A stretch of 64,000 nt of DNA from an uncultured Bacteroides sp. (GTDB taxonomy: Bacteria; Bacteroidota; Bacteroidia; Cytophagales; Cyclobacteriaceae), in the NCBI GenBank assembly GCA_902168185.1, contig CABHOV010000036.1, positions 96,853 to 160,852 of the forward strand, read 5' to 3'. Shown one piece after another: positions 21,832 through 35,016 of the stretch. The notes under the pieces were generated by a model, which had not been told where the DNA came from, made no database searches, and saw only the letters and a list, made by a program, of their open reading frames with translations. The stretch's first letter is position 1. The number at the start of each line of letters is the position of its first letter. Made by a program: the position numbers and the translations under genes.

Positions 21832-21861
21832 AAAAAAAAGACCGGGACAATTATCCCGGTC
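21832..21861 (-). terminator. Intrinsic terminator of the 21880-22287 gene
   Basis: On minus strand: GACCGGG ataattgt CCCGGTC followed by TTTTTTTT. Confidence 0.8.
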
Positions 21862-21879
21862 AAACACTACAGACATTGA

Positions 21880-22287
21880 TTACTGGCCATCCTTTTTATC
21901 ACGAACTGCTTTAATAAACTTTTTCTGCATCTCGCGTTTTTTGTCTTGGTATAGCGTGAATTGATCCGGAGTCAACACAGTTTTCAATTCTTGGTCTTTA
22001 GCGCTATCGACTGCTTTAACTTCCTGGAATTTTGATTTTCTGCTTCCATCCTGCGCCCGTATCGATTCTGTTTGCTGTGCATACTTTAGATTGATCTCGT
22101 GCACCGTTGGTTCTTGCTCTGCCGAAATCTTCAATTCTTTTTTCATCCACTGCGTCCATTTGGTTGCACGGTCTTCAGGGGTAAGGGAGGAGAGATCTTC
22201 AGATTGAGCCTGTGCACCCGTAACGATGAAGAGCAGCATTCCCAGGAATATATATAGCTTGAACATGTTTATGTGTGATGTTTTCAT
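21880..22287 (-). CDS. Small secreted protein, Spy/CpxP-like or DUF4890-like
   Basis: 135 aa, signal peptide, LTPEDRATKWTQWMKKELKIS...LTPDQFTLYQDKKREMQKK. Confidence 0.5.
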   Translation of the reverse strand: MKTSHINMFKLYIFLGMLLFIVTGAQAQSEDLSSLTPEDRATKWTQWMKKELKISAEQEPTVHEINLKYAQQTESIRAQDGSRKSKFQEVKAVDSAKDQELKTVLTPDQFTLYQDKKREMQKKFIKAVRDKKDGQ

Positions 22288-22317
22288 ATTGTTATACGAT
22301 CAAGGTGAATGACTAAC

Positions 22318-23067
22318 TTATTGTGCTACGACTGTGCCTGTGATGAGGTCAACACTATATACATTGCTATTGATAGTAACGGTGGCATTGGCATCGCCTT
22401 CAAATACAACGGATGCGGTATACGTAAAGGAGCCTTTGCCGGTAACCGATCCGGTAATTGCAACGGAAGCACTTCCACTAAGAATCTTCTGGTTAGTTTT
22501 GTCCACTGTAAGGGCATCTACTATAAAGTTAACGGTGCTGGTGCTGGAGTTTTTATTTCTGATCTTGGATTGAAATGCTCCTGCCCGATTGTAGCCTCCA
22601 TTGATTATATAGCTGCTGGCAGATTCATCAAGCGCTGTAACGGTAAAGTCACTTGCTCCTGTATGTTGAGAAGCCAGACGTGGCGCATCAAACTCTCCGG
22701 TATAGCTGGATGTTACGGAAAGACTCTGCGGAACATCCACGCCACACGTAAGCAAATAGCTATAGGTATAATTATAGGCGTAGGTAATGATAGCACCGGG
22801 TGTACTTGTAGCGGTAAAGGATTCCTGGTCGGAGTAACCACAGGCAGCAGTTCGTCCACCAGTACTTGCTTCAACGGCAGCATCCGCTGCAGCAACAGAA
22901 GCATCAACAACAGTAGCAAGTCCCGAGGAATTTATCGCGAGCGATGACGCGACAACATCGGCTGCTTCTTCTGATGTCATGGCAGATGAATCATCATCGT
23001 CATCATCATTACAAGCACCCGCAATGCATATTAAACAACTTAACAGGAATAATTTGGTAATTTTCAT
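22318..23067 (-). CDS. Hypothetical lipoprotein
   Basis: Likely start MKITKLFLLSCLICIAGACNDDDDDD at 23067; lipobox IAGAC. Confidence 0.65.
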   Translation of the reverse strand: MKITKLFLLSCLICIAGACNDDDDDDSSAMTSEEAADVVASSLAINSSGLATVVDASVAAADAAVEASTGGRTAACGYSDQESFTATSTPGAIITYAYNYTYSYLLTCGVDVPQSLSVTSSYTGEFDAPRLASQHTGASDFTVTALDESASSYIINGGYNRAGAFQSKIRNKNSSTSTVNFIVDALTVDKTNQKILSGSASVAITGSVTGKGSFTYTASVVFEGDANATVTINSNVYSVDLITGTVVAQ

Positions 23068-23293
23068 AATAGTGTGATTACGTGAATTAAGTTTTATTGA
23101 TGTTTTATATTGCTTTGATTGTTGATTTTGCTGAAGGTTTAATGGTGTCTGAAACTTTTTTGTGAAATGATTCAAAGAAGACTTTAAGACTTGGAACTGA
23201 AGGGCGAAAACTTTTAGCGCGGATTATTACATTATATTAGAGTATACTGTAAGAAATTTCCGCGCATGATTTTTTATATAGTATAAGCAGGAT

Positions 23294-23782
23294 GTGTTAA
23301 CCATAAAACAGTTCATAGTGGCAAAGACAACAGCAGGAGTATTATTATACCGTTTCACAAATGGACCGCTAGAGGTTTTTCTGGTACATCCTGGCGGACC
23401 GTTCTGGGCAAGAAAGGATTTGAGTGCATGGTCTGTTCCCAAAGGAGAATTGAACGAAAACGAGGATGCGCTCGAAGGAGCGAAGCGTGAATTTCAGGAG
23501 GAAACAAGTATATCCATAGCCGGTGAATTTATAGCCTTGAAGCCGGTGAAAGGAAGTAATAGTAAAACTATCCGGATCTTTGCTATTGAGCAGGATGTCG
23601 ATCCTTCGCAGGTGAAATCAAATTTATTTTCAATGGAGTGGCCTGCCAAGTCTGGTAAGTTTAAAGAATTTCCTGAAGTTGATAAAGGCGGATGGTTTAC
23701 GATTGATGAGGCGCTGGGGAAAATCAATAAATCCCAGGTGCCAATCCTGGAAGAGTTAAACGCGATTCTAAAAAATCAGTAA
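23294..23782 (+). CDS. NUDIX hydrolase
   Basis: Nudix box ALEGAKREFQEETSI; WSVPKGELNENED. Confidence 0.85.
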   Translation: MLTIKQFIVAKTTAGVLLYRFTNGPLEVFLVHPGGPFWARKDLSAWSVPKGELNENEDALEGAKREFQEETSISIAGEFIALKPVKGSNSKTIRIFAIEQDVDPSQVKSNLFSMEWPAKSGKFKEFPEVDKGGWFTIDEALGKINKSQVPILEELNAILKNQ

Positions 23783-23864
23783 TACTGGTTAATAGCATTT
23801 ACCGTCATCAGCGCTAAGGTATATGACTATGTTAAATCATATATAGTATAGATAAAAAACCTGT

Positions 23865-24422
23865 TTACAGATTTTGCGGTTTGAACGTTTTGCGATAACT
23901 AACGGATTTTCCGGAAACCATAAAGTTACCCTCGCCCCGGTAATGGAGTGTTACAGGATACTTTGGTGATGCAGGAGCATGCGCCTTTACAACCTCGAGC
24001 ACAAAGAAGCTATATTTCTTAAGAAGGCTGGCGTCAACCACTTTGCACTCGAAATTGGCGTAGCATTCTTTTATTAAAGGAGCTTTTACCAGCGAGGCAG
24101 TCTCTGCCGTGAGTTTGAATTTTTTAAATTTATCAACCGTATCCCCGGAGCAGTTGCCGATCCCTACAATTTGTTTGGCGAGGTCTCGCGTTGGTATATT
24201 GATCACGCACTCTTTACTCTTGCGGATCATTTGGAAGCTATAGTTCGCAGGAGTAATAAAGCATCCGATCAGCGAAGGTGAAAATTCCATCACCGTATGC
24301 CAGCCCATCGTCATAATATTATTCTGCTTTTTCCAATGAGAACTTACTAACACAATTGGACCAGGCTCCAGGAACTGACGAATTTTCCATACGGGGAAAT
24401 CTTTCTTTTTATAGGCTTTCAT
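23865..24422 (-). CDS. Flavin reductase family protein
   Basis: 185 aa; flavin-reductase-like pattern (NIMTMGWHTVMEFSPSLIGCFITPANYSFQMIRKSKECVINIPT). Confidence 0.8.
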   Translation of the reverse strand: MKAYKKKDFPVWKIRQFLEPGPIVLVSSHWKKQNNIMTMGWHTVMEFSPSLIGCFITPANYSFQMIRKSKECVINIPTRDLAKQIVGIGNCSGDTVDKFKKFKLTAETASLVKAPLIKECYANFECKVVDASLLKKYSFFVLEVVKAHAPASPKYPVTLHYRGEGNFMVSGKSVSYRKTFKPQNL

Positions 24423-24471
24423 GGAAATACATGAGCGTGTATATTATTTTTTGCATGCTGCAAGCATAACT

Positions 24472-26196
24472 CTACTTATAGCTATATAGTTTATACTTCA
24501 GAATGCTATAGGATCCGTCAGGCTGGCGTTGGAAACGCAACGTAGCCGCTGGCTGTTGAGGTGCATAACCAAAGCCATAGTCACCACCACCAGTTCCTTC
24601 GTCTCCGTTCAACCTCCGGATTACCTGCCACTTTCCATTTACAAATTTACCTTCCTCTATATATTCAATGTCGAGCAATAATGATTTGTCTGTAATTTTC
24701 TCAGGTATAAATGTCAGCAGGTAATCTTTACCAATAACGTAAAATTCGTTCGGCGCGGTATTTATGAGGATTCCTCCGGCAATAACAGGTGCTTTAGGTG
24801 CCGGTCTCCCGAGTATATTTGAGAAATTTTCCTGTCGGCCCAGTTCTACCTTGATTACATAGCCGCCCAGCGTTAATTGTTGCGTACGCTGAACCGTATC
24901 CACCAATATACCTGCCATGGTTCCTTTACCCTGGTGTTGAACGATCAGTTCCTTTACCTGGTCCAGGGTGCGATAGGTTTGTGTTATTGGATCTTCGTCA
25001 GCATCAACATCATCAATTCCAAAGGGAGCATATCCAAATATATCATGCTCACCGAATGCCCAGAAGGCTTCATTGGCAGAGCGTACTCCTGGTCTTATTT
25101 CCGGAATGAAAAACGCATTACCCGGACGATGATATTGGGCGATGGTATAGCGTGCATCTGGTACATATATATCCGGTACAATGAGGTCGATTGCAGGTGC
25201 TGCGGCACGCCAGATATCCAGGGTATGTGGTATAGGCCCACCACTCGGATATTTGCCAGGCCACGCTCCGCCTGCACCAGGTTGTTTGATCCATGCGTTC
25301 ACATACATCGGTATCGGATAAGCTTCTTTTCCTGCGGCAGCAATTTTACCTATATACTTAGCATAGTGGTATACTGTGAATAATTCTTCGGTGAGATAGG
25401 AGAGTGCTTTCCAGTGACGGTCATCGAAGAAACTTTTTCCGAAAACATCTTCCCATGTTCCGTTAAGTTTATACCCGCGCAATTTTAATACGCTGTCCAG
25501 TTCGGGTTGTAATTTACCCTTATGTGAAGATATATAGTCTGCTAAATCTTTCGGCAGTGGTGCACGATACGCTCTGTTCGCAGCGTCATTATAGTCGCGG
25601 GGTGTATTGAATAGTCCAACTTCATTTTGCACCTGCACCATAATAACCGTATGCTCTTTTTCATCGATCGATCGGATGTGTTGCATCATAGCCTTGAATG
25701 CACGCGCATCCGCTTCTGCAGTAACTTCACTTAATGCAGAAAGATGTTGCAACGTTTTACCTTTGGCGTCCTTGGCGCGCGGATATTTTTTAGGATTATT
25801 CTTTACCCATGAAGGTGCATACATCGAATACCCATTTTTCCAGGAGCCAAACCAAAGTATCACGAGGTGAAGCTTCTCTTTTCGTGCGCCCATCACCATG
25901 CTGTCGATCAAGGTAAAATCAAACTTTCCTTCTGCAGGCTCAACCAACTCCCAATATGCCGCAGCAATCACTGTATTAACATTTTTGGCAGCTATCTTTT
26001 TCCAGAGAGGACGCATATAGTCTGCACCCGAAGTACTGGAGTTGTGTAATTCCCCACCGAGTATAATAAAAGGCTTTCCTTTTACGATGAGTTGTGTTGT
26101 CGCTTCTGTTTTTATCAAGTGCGGAATTGCCTGGTTTTGCGCAAATGCATTTTGCGTAAGGACAAGGAAGAAGATAAATGATAAATACTTTTTCAT
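24472..26196 (-). CDS. Secreted glycoside hydrolase, GH35-like / DUF5597-containing putative beta-galactosidase
   Basis: Likely start MKKYLSFIFFLVLTQNAFAQ at 26196; GGELHNSS, VQNEVGLF, FIPEIR motifs. Confidence 0.75.
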   Translation of the reverse strand: MKKYLSFIFFLVLTQNAFAQNQAIPHLIKTEATTQLIVKGKPFIILGGELHNSSTSGADYMRPLWKKIAAKNVNTVIAAAYWELVEPAEGKFDFTLIDSMVMGARKEKLHLVILWFGSWKNGYSMYAPSWVKNNPKKYPRAKDAKGKTLQHLSALSEVTAEADARAFKAMMQHIRSIDEKEHTVIMVQVQNEVGLFNTPRDYNDAANRAYRAPLPKDLADYISSHKGKLQPELDSVLKLRGYKLNGTWEDVFGKSFFDDRHWKALSYLTEELFTVYHYAKYIGKIAAAGKEAYPIPMYVNAWIKQPGAGGAWPGKYPSGGPIPHTLDIWRAAAPAIDLIVPDIYVPDARYTIAQYHRPGNAFFIPEIRPGVRSANEAFWAFGEHDIFGYAPFGIDDVDADEDPITQTYRTLDQVKELIVQHQGKGTMAGILVDTVQRTQQLTLGGYVIKVELGRQENFSNILGRPAPKAPVIAGGILINTAPNEFYVIGKDYLLTFIPEKITDKSLLLDIEYIEEGKFVNGKWQVIRRLNGDEGTGGGDYGFGYAPQQPAATLRFQRQPDGSYSILKYKLYSYK

Positions 26197-26616
26197 GGAG
26201 GCGTATGTATTACTTGTTAACGTTGTTGCTATTGTATAGTGGGTAGTTGCATGCCGTTGAGCACACATATACTGGTTAGGAGTAAAGCTTCCAGGTAACT
26301 TGAAATATAGCCGGTATGAGGTATACCGGCTAAAGTTGAATTTCATGCAAGGTAGAATATTGTATGTATACTTAGACGTGCATTCGTCCCGTATCCCCTT
26401 GTCAAATCCATGAATGGCGGTATAACGTGATCAATGAAATCCCGGGTATGTTATTTCCCAAGACACTCAATGAGAAATTCAAAAGGACGTCTGCAGCCAA
26501 ACTTATTCTTACCATGGATAATTTGGATGGCCGTGAACTGCTCATATGTAGCAAGTTAGCGGAGGGTATAATTTTTTACAAGAATCCTATACCCACCTCA
26601 ACCAGGACAATTACCA

Positions 26617-29313
26617 ATGAAAGACGCTCTCCAAAGATTAGAGGACACTGAACAACGCTTCAGAAACCTTTTGAAGGAGGCCCCGGTTTCCACAGCGCTG
26701 TTGACCGGTCCTGACTTAATCATTGAAATAGCAAACGATGCATCCCTCAATCTCTGGGGAAAAGATGAATCTATCATTGGAAAAAAGCTCCTCGAGGCAA
26801 TGCCGGAAATGGAGGGGCAGGTGGTATATAACGAACTGCTGAAAGTCTATGCTACCGGAATAACCTATGAAGGTAAAGAAAGTGCTGCCTATCTGAAAAT
26901 AAATAACGTGATGCAGCCGGTGTTTGTAAACTTTATATACAAGGCTATTCGCGATCCGGAAGGGAACATTACAGGCGTGCTGGCAATGGGATACGATGTA
27001 ACAGAGCAAGTGCTGGCACGCGAGCGAATAAAGGAGGCCGAGGAGAGTGCGCGTCTTGCAATCGAATCTGCCGGTATAGGTACATTTGATTTTAACTTCA
27101 ATACTAAATATATAGTAACGTCACCTCGCTTTGACAGGATTTTTGGATTTGATGCCCCTGGTAAATTTGAAGACTATATCAACGTCATCCATCCGGATGA
27201 TCAAAAGATACGAGGCGCAGCACACCTTCACGCATTTGAGAGTGGTACTTTATTCTATGAGGCGCGAATTATTTTTAAAGACGGAAGCATTCACTGGGTG
27301 CGTATCAACGGCAAAGTATTTTATGCAGAGCACAGACCTTTCCGGATGTTAGGTACAGCGTTGGATATCACCGAGCAGAAGAACTCTCATAAGCTGCTCA
27401 TTGAAAGCGAAGCACGCTTCCGCACACTGATCACAGAGACTTCCATGGTTGCCATGGGGCTATATATAGGGCCTGATATTCGTATCCAGTATGTGAACGA
27501 TGTGATGATCCGGTTCTGGGGCAAGGACAAATCTGTTATAGGAAAGACATTCGAAGAAGCTATACCGGAGTTGAAAGGACAGCATTTTCTAGGCGAGCTT
27601 CGAAAGGTTTACCAAACGGGCGAAGTATATGAAGGCAAGGAAGACCTCGCGCAACTACGGGTAGATGGAAGGTTACAGGACTTTTACTTTAACTATACCT
27701 ATAAAGCGCTCCGGAACTCTGAAGATGAAATATATGGCATTCATCATGTAGCCGTGGACGTGACGGAAACCGTTTTGGCAAAAAAAGAACTGATGGAGAG
27801 TGAGCAGAACTTTCGAAAGCTCGTGATGCAGGCTCCGGTGGGTATATGTATTGTAAAGGATGATCCGATCGTTGCAGAAGTTTTAAATGATACCTTTCTG
27901 AAGATCGTTGGTAAAACACGCGGTGAGTTTGAAACAAAGTCTTACTGGGAAGTATTGGCGGATGAAAGAGAAGTATATGAACCGATTATCACTCACGTGT
28001 TCCAAACAGGCACTTCATTTATAGGGAAGGAATACGAAATAACGTTGCAGCCCAACGGAGAAAGAGAAAAAGTATTCATCGATTTTGTATGTGAACCACT
28101 AAGAGAAAGCAACGATAGTATAAACCGCGTAATGATTCTGGCGATAGAAGTTACGGATAAAGTTGTGGCGAGGAAAAAAATAGAAGAGTCACGCGATTTT
28201 TTGAATGCCATTCTTGAATCACTTCCGCAGATGGCGTGGACTACGAACGCAGTAGGGGAAACTACATATGTGAATAAGCAATGGCTTGATTATACCGGCT
28301 TGCCCACAGGAATAGGATATTGGTGGTCATCGATTATACACGATAAAGACCTGGATCATTTTCTGGAAAAATGGAAAGCTTCTGTAGACAAAGGCTTAAC
28401 ATTTCAGCAGGAAGTAAGGTATAGGAAACACTCCGGAGAATTTCGGTGGCATCTGGCGCATGCCATGCCCATTATGAACGCAGCCAGCCAGGTAACGATG
28501 TGGGTTGGTACGTGTACAGATATACATGATCGGAAGCTTTCGCTTGAAGGTCTTGAAAAGAAAGTAAACGAACGTACACGCGACCTGCAGCGATCGAATA
28601 TAGAGCTGCAGCAATTTGCGTATGTAGCATCACATGACCTGCAAGAGCCTCTTCGGAAGATCACAACCTTTACCGAGTTACTCGACAACAGTCTGAATGA
28701 AAAAGATGATAAATCAAGAGGATACCTGAATAAAATAGCGGCATCGGCCAGGCGAATGCTGGCGTTAATTCAAGGTGTACTTAATTTCTCACAACTCTCA
28801 CGGGGTGGAGATTTTTTTACAACTGTTGACTTGAATAATATACTTTCAGACGTAAAAAACGATTTTGAATTGTTGATCTCAGAAAAGGGAGCACACATTT
28901 ATTCTGAACCACTGCCTGCAGTGCAAGGTATTCCGTTACAGCTGAATCAGCTATTTTCAAACCTGCTAAGCAATGCCCTGAAATTCTCTGAACCAGGCCG
29001 GAATCCTGAGATATATATAACAATTTCTGAACTTCCTTCGGAAGAAGTTCATGAGTATCCGGCTTTAACGGCCAACCAGCCCTATATCAGGATAGAATTC
29101 AGAGATAATGGTATTGGCTTTTCTCAAGAGTATGCAAAGCAGGTATTTGTAATTTTCCAGCGATTGAACGACCGGCAATCATACGCGGGCACAGGTATAG
29201 GACTGGCGCTCTGTAAAAGAATTGTGCTCAATCATAAAGGAGAAATTTATGCGAAGTCTGCTCCGGGTGAAGGAGCATCCTTTTATATTATTCTACCAAA
29301 GAATCTTTCCTGA
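26617..29313 (+). CDS. Cytoplasmic multi-PAS sensor histidine kinase
   Basis: 898 aa; repeated PAS/PAC segments, DHp (ASHDLQEPLRKITTF), HATPase motifs (NLLSNALKFS, DNGIGF, GTGIGLALCKRIV); no TM segment evident. Confidence 0.92.
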   Translation: MKDALQRLEDTEQRFRNLLKEAPVSTALLTGPDLIIEIANDASLNLWGKDESIIGKKLLEAMPEMEGQVVYNELLKVYATGITYEGKESAAYLKINNVMQPVFVNFIYKAIRDPEGNITGVLAMGYDVTEQVLARERIKEAEESARLAIESAGIGTFDFNFNTKYIVTSPRFDRIFGFDAPGKFEDYINVIHPDDQKIRGAAHLHAFESGTLFYEARIIFKDGSIHWVRINGKVFYAEHRPFRMLGTALDITEQKNSHKLLIESEARFRTLITETSMVAMGLYIGPDIRIQYVNDVMIRFWGKDKSVIGKTFEEAIPELKGQHFLGELRKVYQTGEVYEGKEDLAQLRVDGRLQDFYFNYTYKALRNSEDEIYGIHHVAVDVTETVLAKKELMESEQNFRKLVMQAPVGICIVKDDPIVAEVLNDTFLKIVGKTRGEFETKSYWEVLADEREVYEPIITHVFQTGTSFIGKEYEITLQPNGEREKVFIDFVCEPLRESNDSINRVMILAIEVTDKVVARKKIEESRDFLNAILESLPQMAWTTNAVGETTYVNKQWLDYTGLPTGIGYWWSSIIHDKDLDHFLEKWKASVDKGLTFQQEVRYRKHSGEFRWHLAHAMPIMNAASQVTMWVGTCTDIHDRKLSLEGLEKKVNERTRDLQRSNIELQQFAYVASHDLQEPLRKITTFTELLDNSLNEKDDKSRGYLNKIAASARRMLALIQGVLNFSQLSRGGDFFTTVDLNNILSDVKNDFELLISEKGAHIYSEPLPAVQGIPLQLNQLFSNLLSNALKFSEPGRNPEIYITISELPSEEVHEYPALTANQPYIRIEFRDNGIGFSQEYAKQVFVIFQRLNDRQSYAGTGIGLALCKRIVLNHKGEIYAKSAPGEGASFYIILPKNLS

Positions 29314-29484
29314 AGGATCAATCGGAATGTTCCGAGTACACCCTACATCTATGTATATATACGTTCAAACGTATTTGTTACCTGTAGTGTAAGACTGTGT
29401 ATACTTTACTATAGTGGATCAGAAAGTCTTTTATCGTTGAGTAAAAATTTTGTAGCTTCATCCATATTATATACTTCTCTCAAG

Positions 29485-30690
29485 ATGAAGAATAATCATG
29501 AAATGATAAAGTCAACCTTTACGGCAATGATGATAATCACATTAGCAGTCACAGGTTGTGGAAAGAAAAATGCTGTAAAGACTTTAACTGTAAAGAATAC
29601 GCTGGACATTTACCGTACAGCAGAAACAGTATCTATTCCTATTGATAGCATTCGTGATTGGGTGAAAGAATATGGTATTGAAAACATTCGGGTAAAAGAA
29701 GGCGATCGGGCTCTGGTGACACAAGCTATAGATAAAGAAAGCGATGGTATACCGGATGAATTACTGTTTCAAACCAACATAGAAGCCAATGAAGAAAAGA
29801 AGTTTACTATTGAACCAGTAAAAGACACGCCGTCTCCTTCGGATTCTTTGTTCACCACTTATTCTCGTCTTGTGCCTGAGCGCATTGATGACTATGCCTG
29901 GGAAAATGATCGCGTTGCCTTTCGCACATACGGCCCCAAGGCACAACAGATCACGGAGTCAGGTAAGCCGGGAGGTACATTGACAAGTGGTATGGACTGC
30001 TGGTTTAAGCGGGTTACATATCCCATCATAAACAAGTGGTATAAAAAGAATCTGGACACCGCGGGTTATTATCACATCGATCATGGTGAAGGCTACGATC
30101 CATATCATGTAGGCAACAGTAGAGGATGTGGTGGTATAGGTGTACGTGATAAAGACTCACTCTATGTTTCCAGGAATTTTGTGAGCTATAAAACTATAGC
30201 AACAGGCCCTATTCGTACCATCTTCGAATTGTCGTATGCTCCCTGGGATGCCAATGGTCACTCCATCAACGAGAAGAAAATCATCAGCCTTGATTTGGGG
30301 AGTAACCTCAGCCGCTACGAAGTATACCTGGAGAGTGATCAACCGCTTCCAAATATTACAATAGGCATAACGCTGCACGATAAAAAGGGAACCGTGAAGA
30401 AAGATTCAATACAAGGATGGGTTCGCTATTGGGAACCGATTGATGATTCTGAATTAGGAACAGGTGTCGTGACGGATCCTTCTTTGATTGCATCATTGCC
30501 AGAATATAGGACGCCTGTAAAAGATCAGAGTCACATATTTGTTGTCACGAAACCCGCCAATGCTGTCGTGTATTATGCAGGATTCGGGTGGACGAAAAGT
30601 GGCCAGTATAGTTCTTCGGATGCATGGGATCTATACCTGAGTAATTTTTCAAAGCGACTTGCATCTCCGTTGGCGGTAACATTCCGCTGA
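29485..30690 (+). CDS. DUF4861-like family lipoprotein
   Basis: Likely start MKNNHEMIK at 29485; lipobox LAVTGCG; RVAFRTYGPKAQQ...MDCWFKRVTYPI. Confidence 0.65.
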   Translation: MKNNHEMIKSTFTAMMIITLAVTGCGKKNAVKTLTVKNTLDIYRTAETVSIPIDSIRDWVKEYGIENIRVKEGDRALVTQAIDKESDGIPDELLFQTNIEANEEKKFTIEPVKDTPSPSDSLFTTYSRLVPERIDDYAWENDRVAFRTYGPKAQQITESGKPGGTLTSGMDCWFKRVTYPIINKWYKKNLDTAGYYHIDHGEGYDPYHVGNSRGCGGIGVRDKDSLYVSRNFVSYKTIATGPIRTIFELSYAPWDANGHSINEKKIISLDLGSNLSRYEVYLESDQPLPNITIGITLHDKKGTVKKDSIQGWVRYWEPIDDSELGTGVVTDPSLIASLPEYRTPVKDQSHIFVVTKPANAVVYYAGFGWTKSGQYSSSDAWDLYLSNFSKRLASPLAVTFR

Positions 30691-30969
30691 AGCGAATAAT
30701 CCGATAGCGCGGAGTAATTATAGTTGCATATAATTTCAATAATATAGCATGACGCACCGTTTTATTCTGAGATATAGTGCATCAAGTATTTGTTAACAGT
30801 GAAGGTGAGCCTCTCACTATAATTGTTAAAACGACACTGCACTATAAGTGAGCATTGTATAGATATGTTTTTTTGATATACAATTTCAATTGTTTTATCT
30901 AAAATTTATTGTCGATTTAAATATGCCGCAACTTTTCAGTAATCTTGAAACTTATTTAACATTTTAGTA

Positions 30970-32250
30970 ATGCTAGCAACAAAGCAGGTACGGAAAGTAG
31001 CTATAGTCGGTTATAACCGTATTCCTTTTGCGCGTCAGAATACTTTATATGCCGAGGCAAGTAATAAAGATATGATGGTTGCTGCACTCAACGGATTGAT
31101 CGAGCGCTATAGATTACAAGGTTTACGGTTAGGAGAAGTAGCAGGTGGCGCAGTAATCAAACACAGTTGGGAAATAAACATCATGCGCGAAAGCGTTATG
31201 GCGACTTCGCTGGATCCCACTACACCAGCCTGTGACATTCAACAAGCTTGTGATACCGGAATAGAATCTGCTGTATATATAGCGAATAAGATTGCTCTCG
31301 GACAAATCGATGCAGGTATAGCAGGTGGTGTTGACTCTACCAGTAACGTACCGCTCATACTCAATGAAAACATTCGGAAGGTTTTACTTCGTGCTCGCAA
31401 AGCGAAAACTGTTGGAGAAAAGATCAGTCAGTTCCTGAAGATCAAGTTCAGCGATCTATACCCGGTCGCACCAATGAATATAGAACCGCGTACAGGTTTA
31501 TCAATGGGCGGCCACACTGAAATTACCGCGAAGTATTATAGTATAACCCGTGAAGAGCAAGATGCATTTGCGCTGGAGAGTCACCAGAAAATGGCAAAGG
31601 CATACGATCGTGGATTCTTTAATGATATGATGACTCCGTATGCGGGTTTATCGCGTGATAATAATCTGCGTACCGATAGTAGTCTTGAGAAACTTGCAAA
31701 GCTAAAACCTGCCTTTGATAAGGAGCACGGATCGCTTACTGCCGGTAATTCTTCACCTCTTACGGATGGAGCATCGTGTGTGTTACTGGCTACCGAAGAG
31801 TGGGCCAATAAGCATGGACTTCCTGTACTCGCATATATAACCTTTGCAGAACTGGCAGCTATAGAATATATAGAGCAAAGACAAGATCTTCTTTTAGCGC
31901 CTATATATGCCTCGACTCGTATGCTTACCAAGGCAGGGTTGACCCTGCAGGATTTTGATTTTTATGAAATTCATGAAGCATTTGCTGCTCAAGTGCTGGC
32001 AACGTTGAAGATATGGGAGAGTAAAGAGCTTAGCGCCAAGCTTGGATTTGATCAACCATTGGGAAGCATCGACCGTAGCAAATTGAATGTGAACGGGAGC
32101 AGCCTTGCAGCAGGCCATCCGTTTGCCGCGACAGGCGGACGTGTGATTGCAACCATGGCAAAACTCTTGCATGAAAAAGGGACGGGTCGCGGATTCATTT
32201 CGGTCTGTGCTGCGGGCGGGCAAGGCTTAACTGCTATACTGGAAAAATAA
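30970..32250 (+). CDS. Thiolase, acetyl-CoA C-acyltransferase
   Basis: 426 aa; QQACDTGIE, NVNGSSLAAGHPFAATGGR, CAAGGQG. Confidence 0.93.
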   Translation: MLATKQVRKVAIVGYNRIPFARQNTLYAEASNKDMMVAALNGLIERYRLQGLRLGEVAGGAVIKHSWEINIMRESVMATSLDPTTPACDIQQACDTGIESAVYIANKIALGQIDAGIAGGVDSTSNVPLILNENIRKVLLRARKAKTVGEKISQFLKIKFSDLYPVAPMNIEPRTGLSMGGHTEITAKYYSITREEQDAFALESHQKMAKAYDRGFFNDMMTPYAGLSRDNNLRTDSSLEKLAKLKPAFDKEHGSLTAGNSSPLTDGASCVLLATEEWANKHGLPVLAYITFAELAAIEYIEQRQDLLLAPIYASTRMLTKAGLTLQDFDFYEIHEAFAAQVLATLKIWESKELSAKLGFDQPLGSIDRSKLNVNGSSLAAGHPFAATGGRVIATMAKLLHEKGTGRGFISVCAAGGQGLTAILEK

Positions 32251-32629
32251 TAAATGTTCAAACGGATAGATGAACTGATGTTGGTTCTAAAGCGCTAAAA
32301 AAGCAGGGAGACTGGGGGTAAGTCAGCGTTTAATTGTCTTAGTAAAAGCACACTCAATGCACACGTTGTAAATAGCCGGATTCCGCGATTTATGCTTCAA
32401 TAAAAATGCTGGACTGAGCAAAATAAAGGCTCAGAACAACCATTTAAGGTCAATTTCGGCCATTTATTGAAAAAATATGGAACTTCCGGAACGTGTAAGA
32501 CGTTTGCATAAACATTAAAAATTATGTTAAAAAATTTTTATCCTTGCATTAAAACAACGTAAAGGAACTTCTAGTACTTTTAGACCCAAAAACGAAATCG
32601 TTCGAAAAATATTATACAATAAAATTTAG

Positions 32630-35012
<2,383 letters not shown>

Positions 35013-35016
<4 letters not shown>

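Noticed and set aside
22309-22947. 212-aa + strand ORF opposite the lipoprotein gene
   Set aside because: The minus strand has a convincing lipoprotein signal peptide; the + ORF looks like a shadow frame.
24877-25383. 168-aa + strand ORF inside the GH35-like gene
   Set aside because: Antisense shadow of a well-supported CDS.
29359-29374. ATACGTT-ca-AACGTAT palindrome upstream of the DUF4861-like gene
   Set aside because: Single short AT-rich dyad, weak evidence of function in a TATA-rich genome.
32503-32546. Bacteroidetes-type promoter (TTTG ... TATCCTTG) upstream of SPT
   Set aside because: The -7-like TATCCTTG has one mismatch and the upstream TTTG is about 32 nt away, too far from the usual spacing of about 20.
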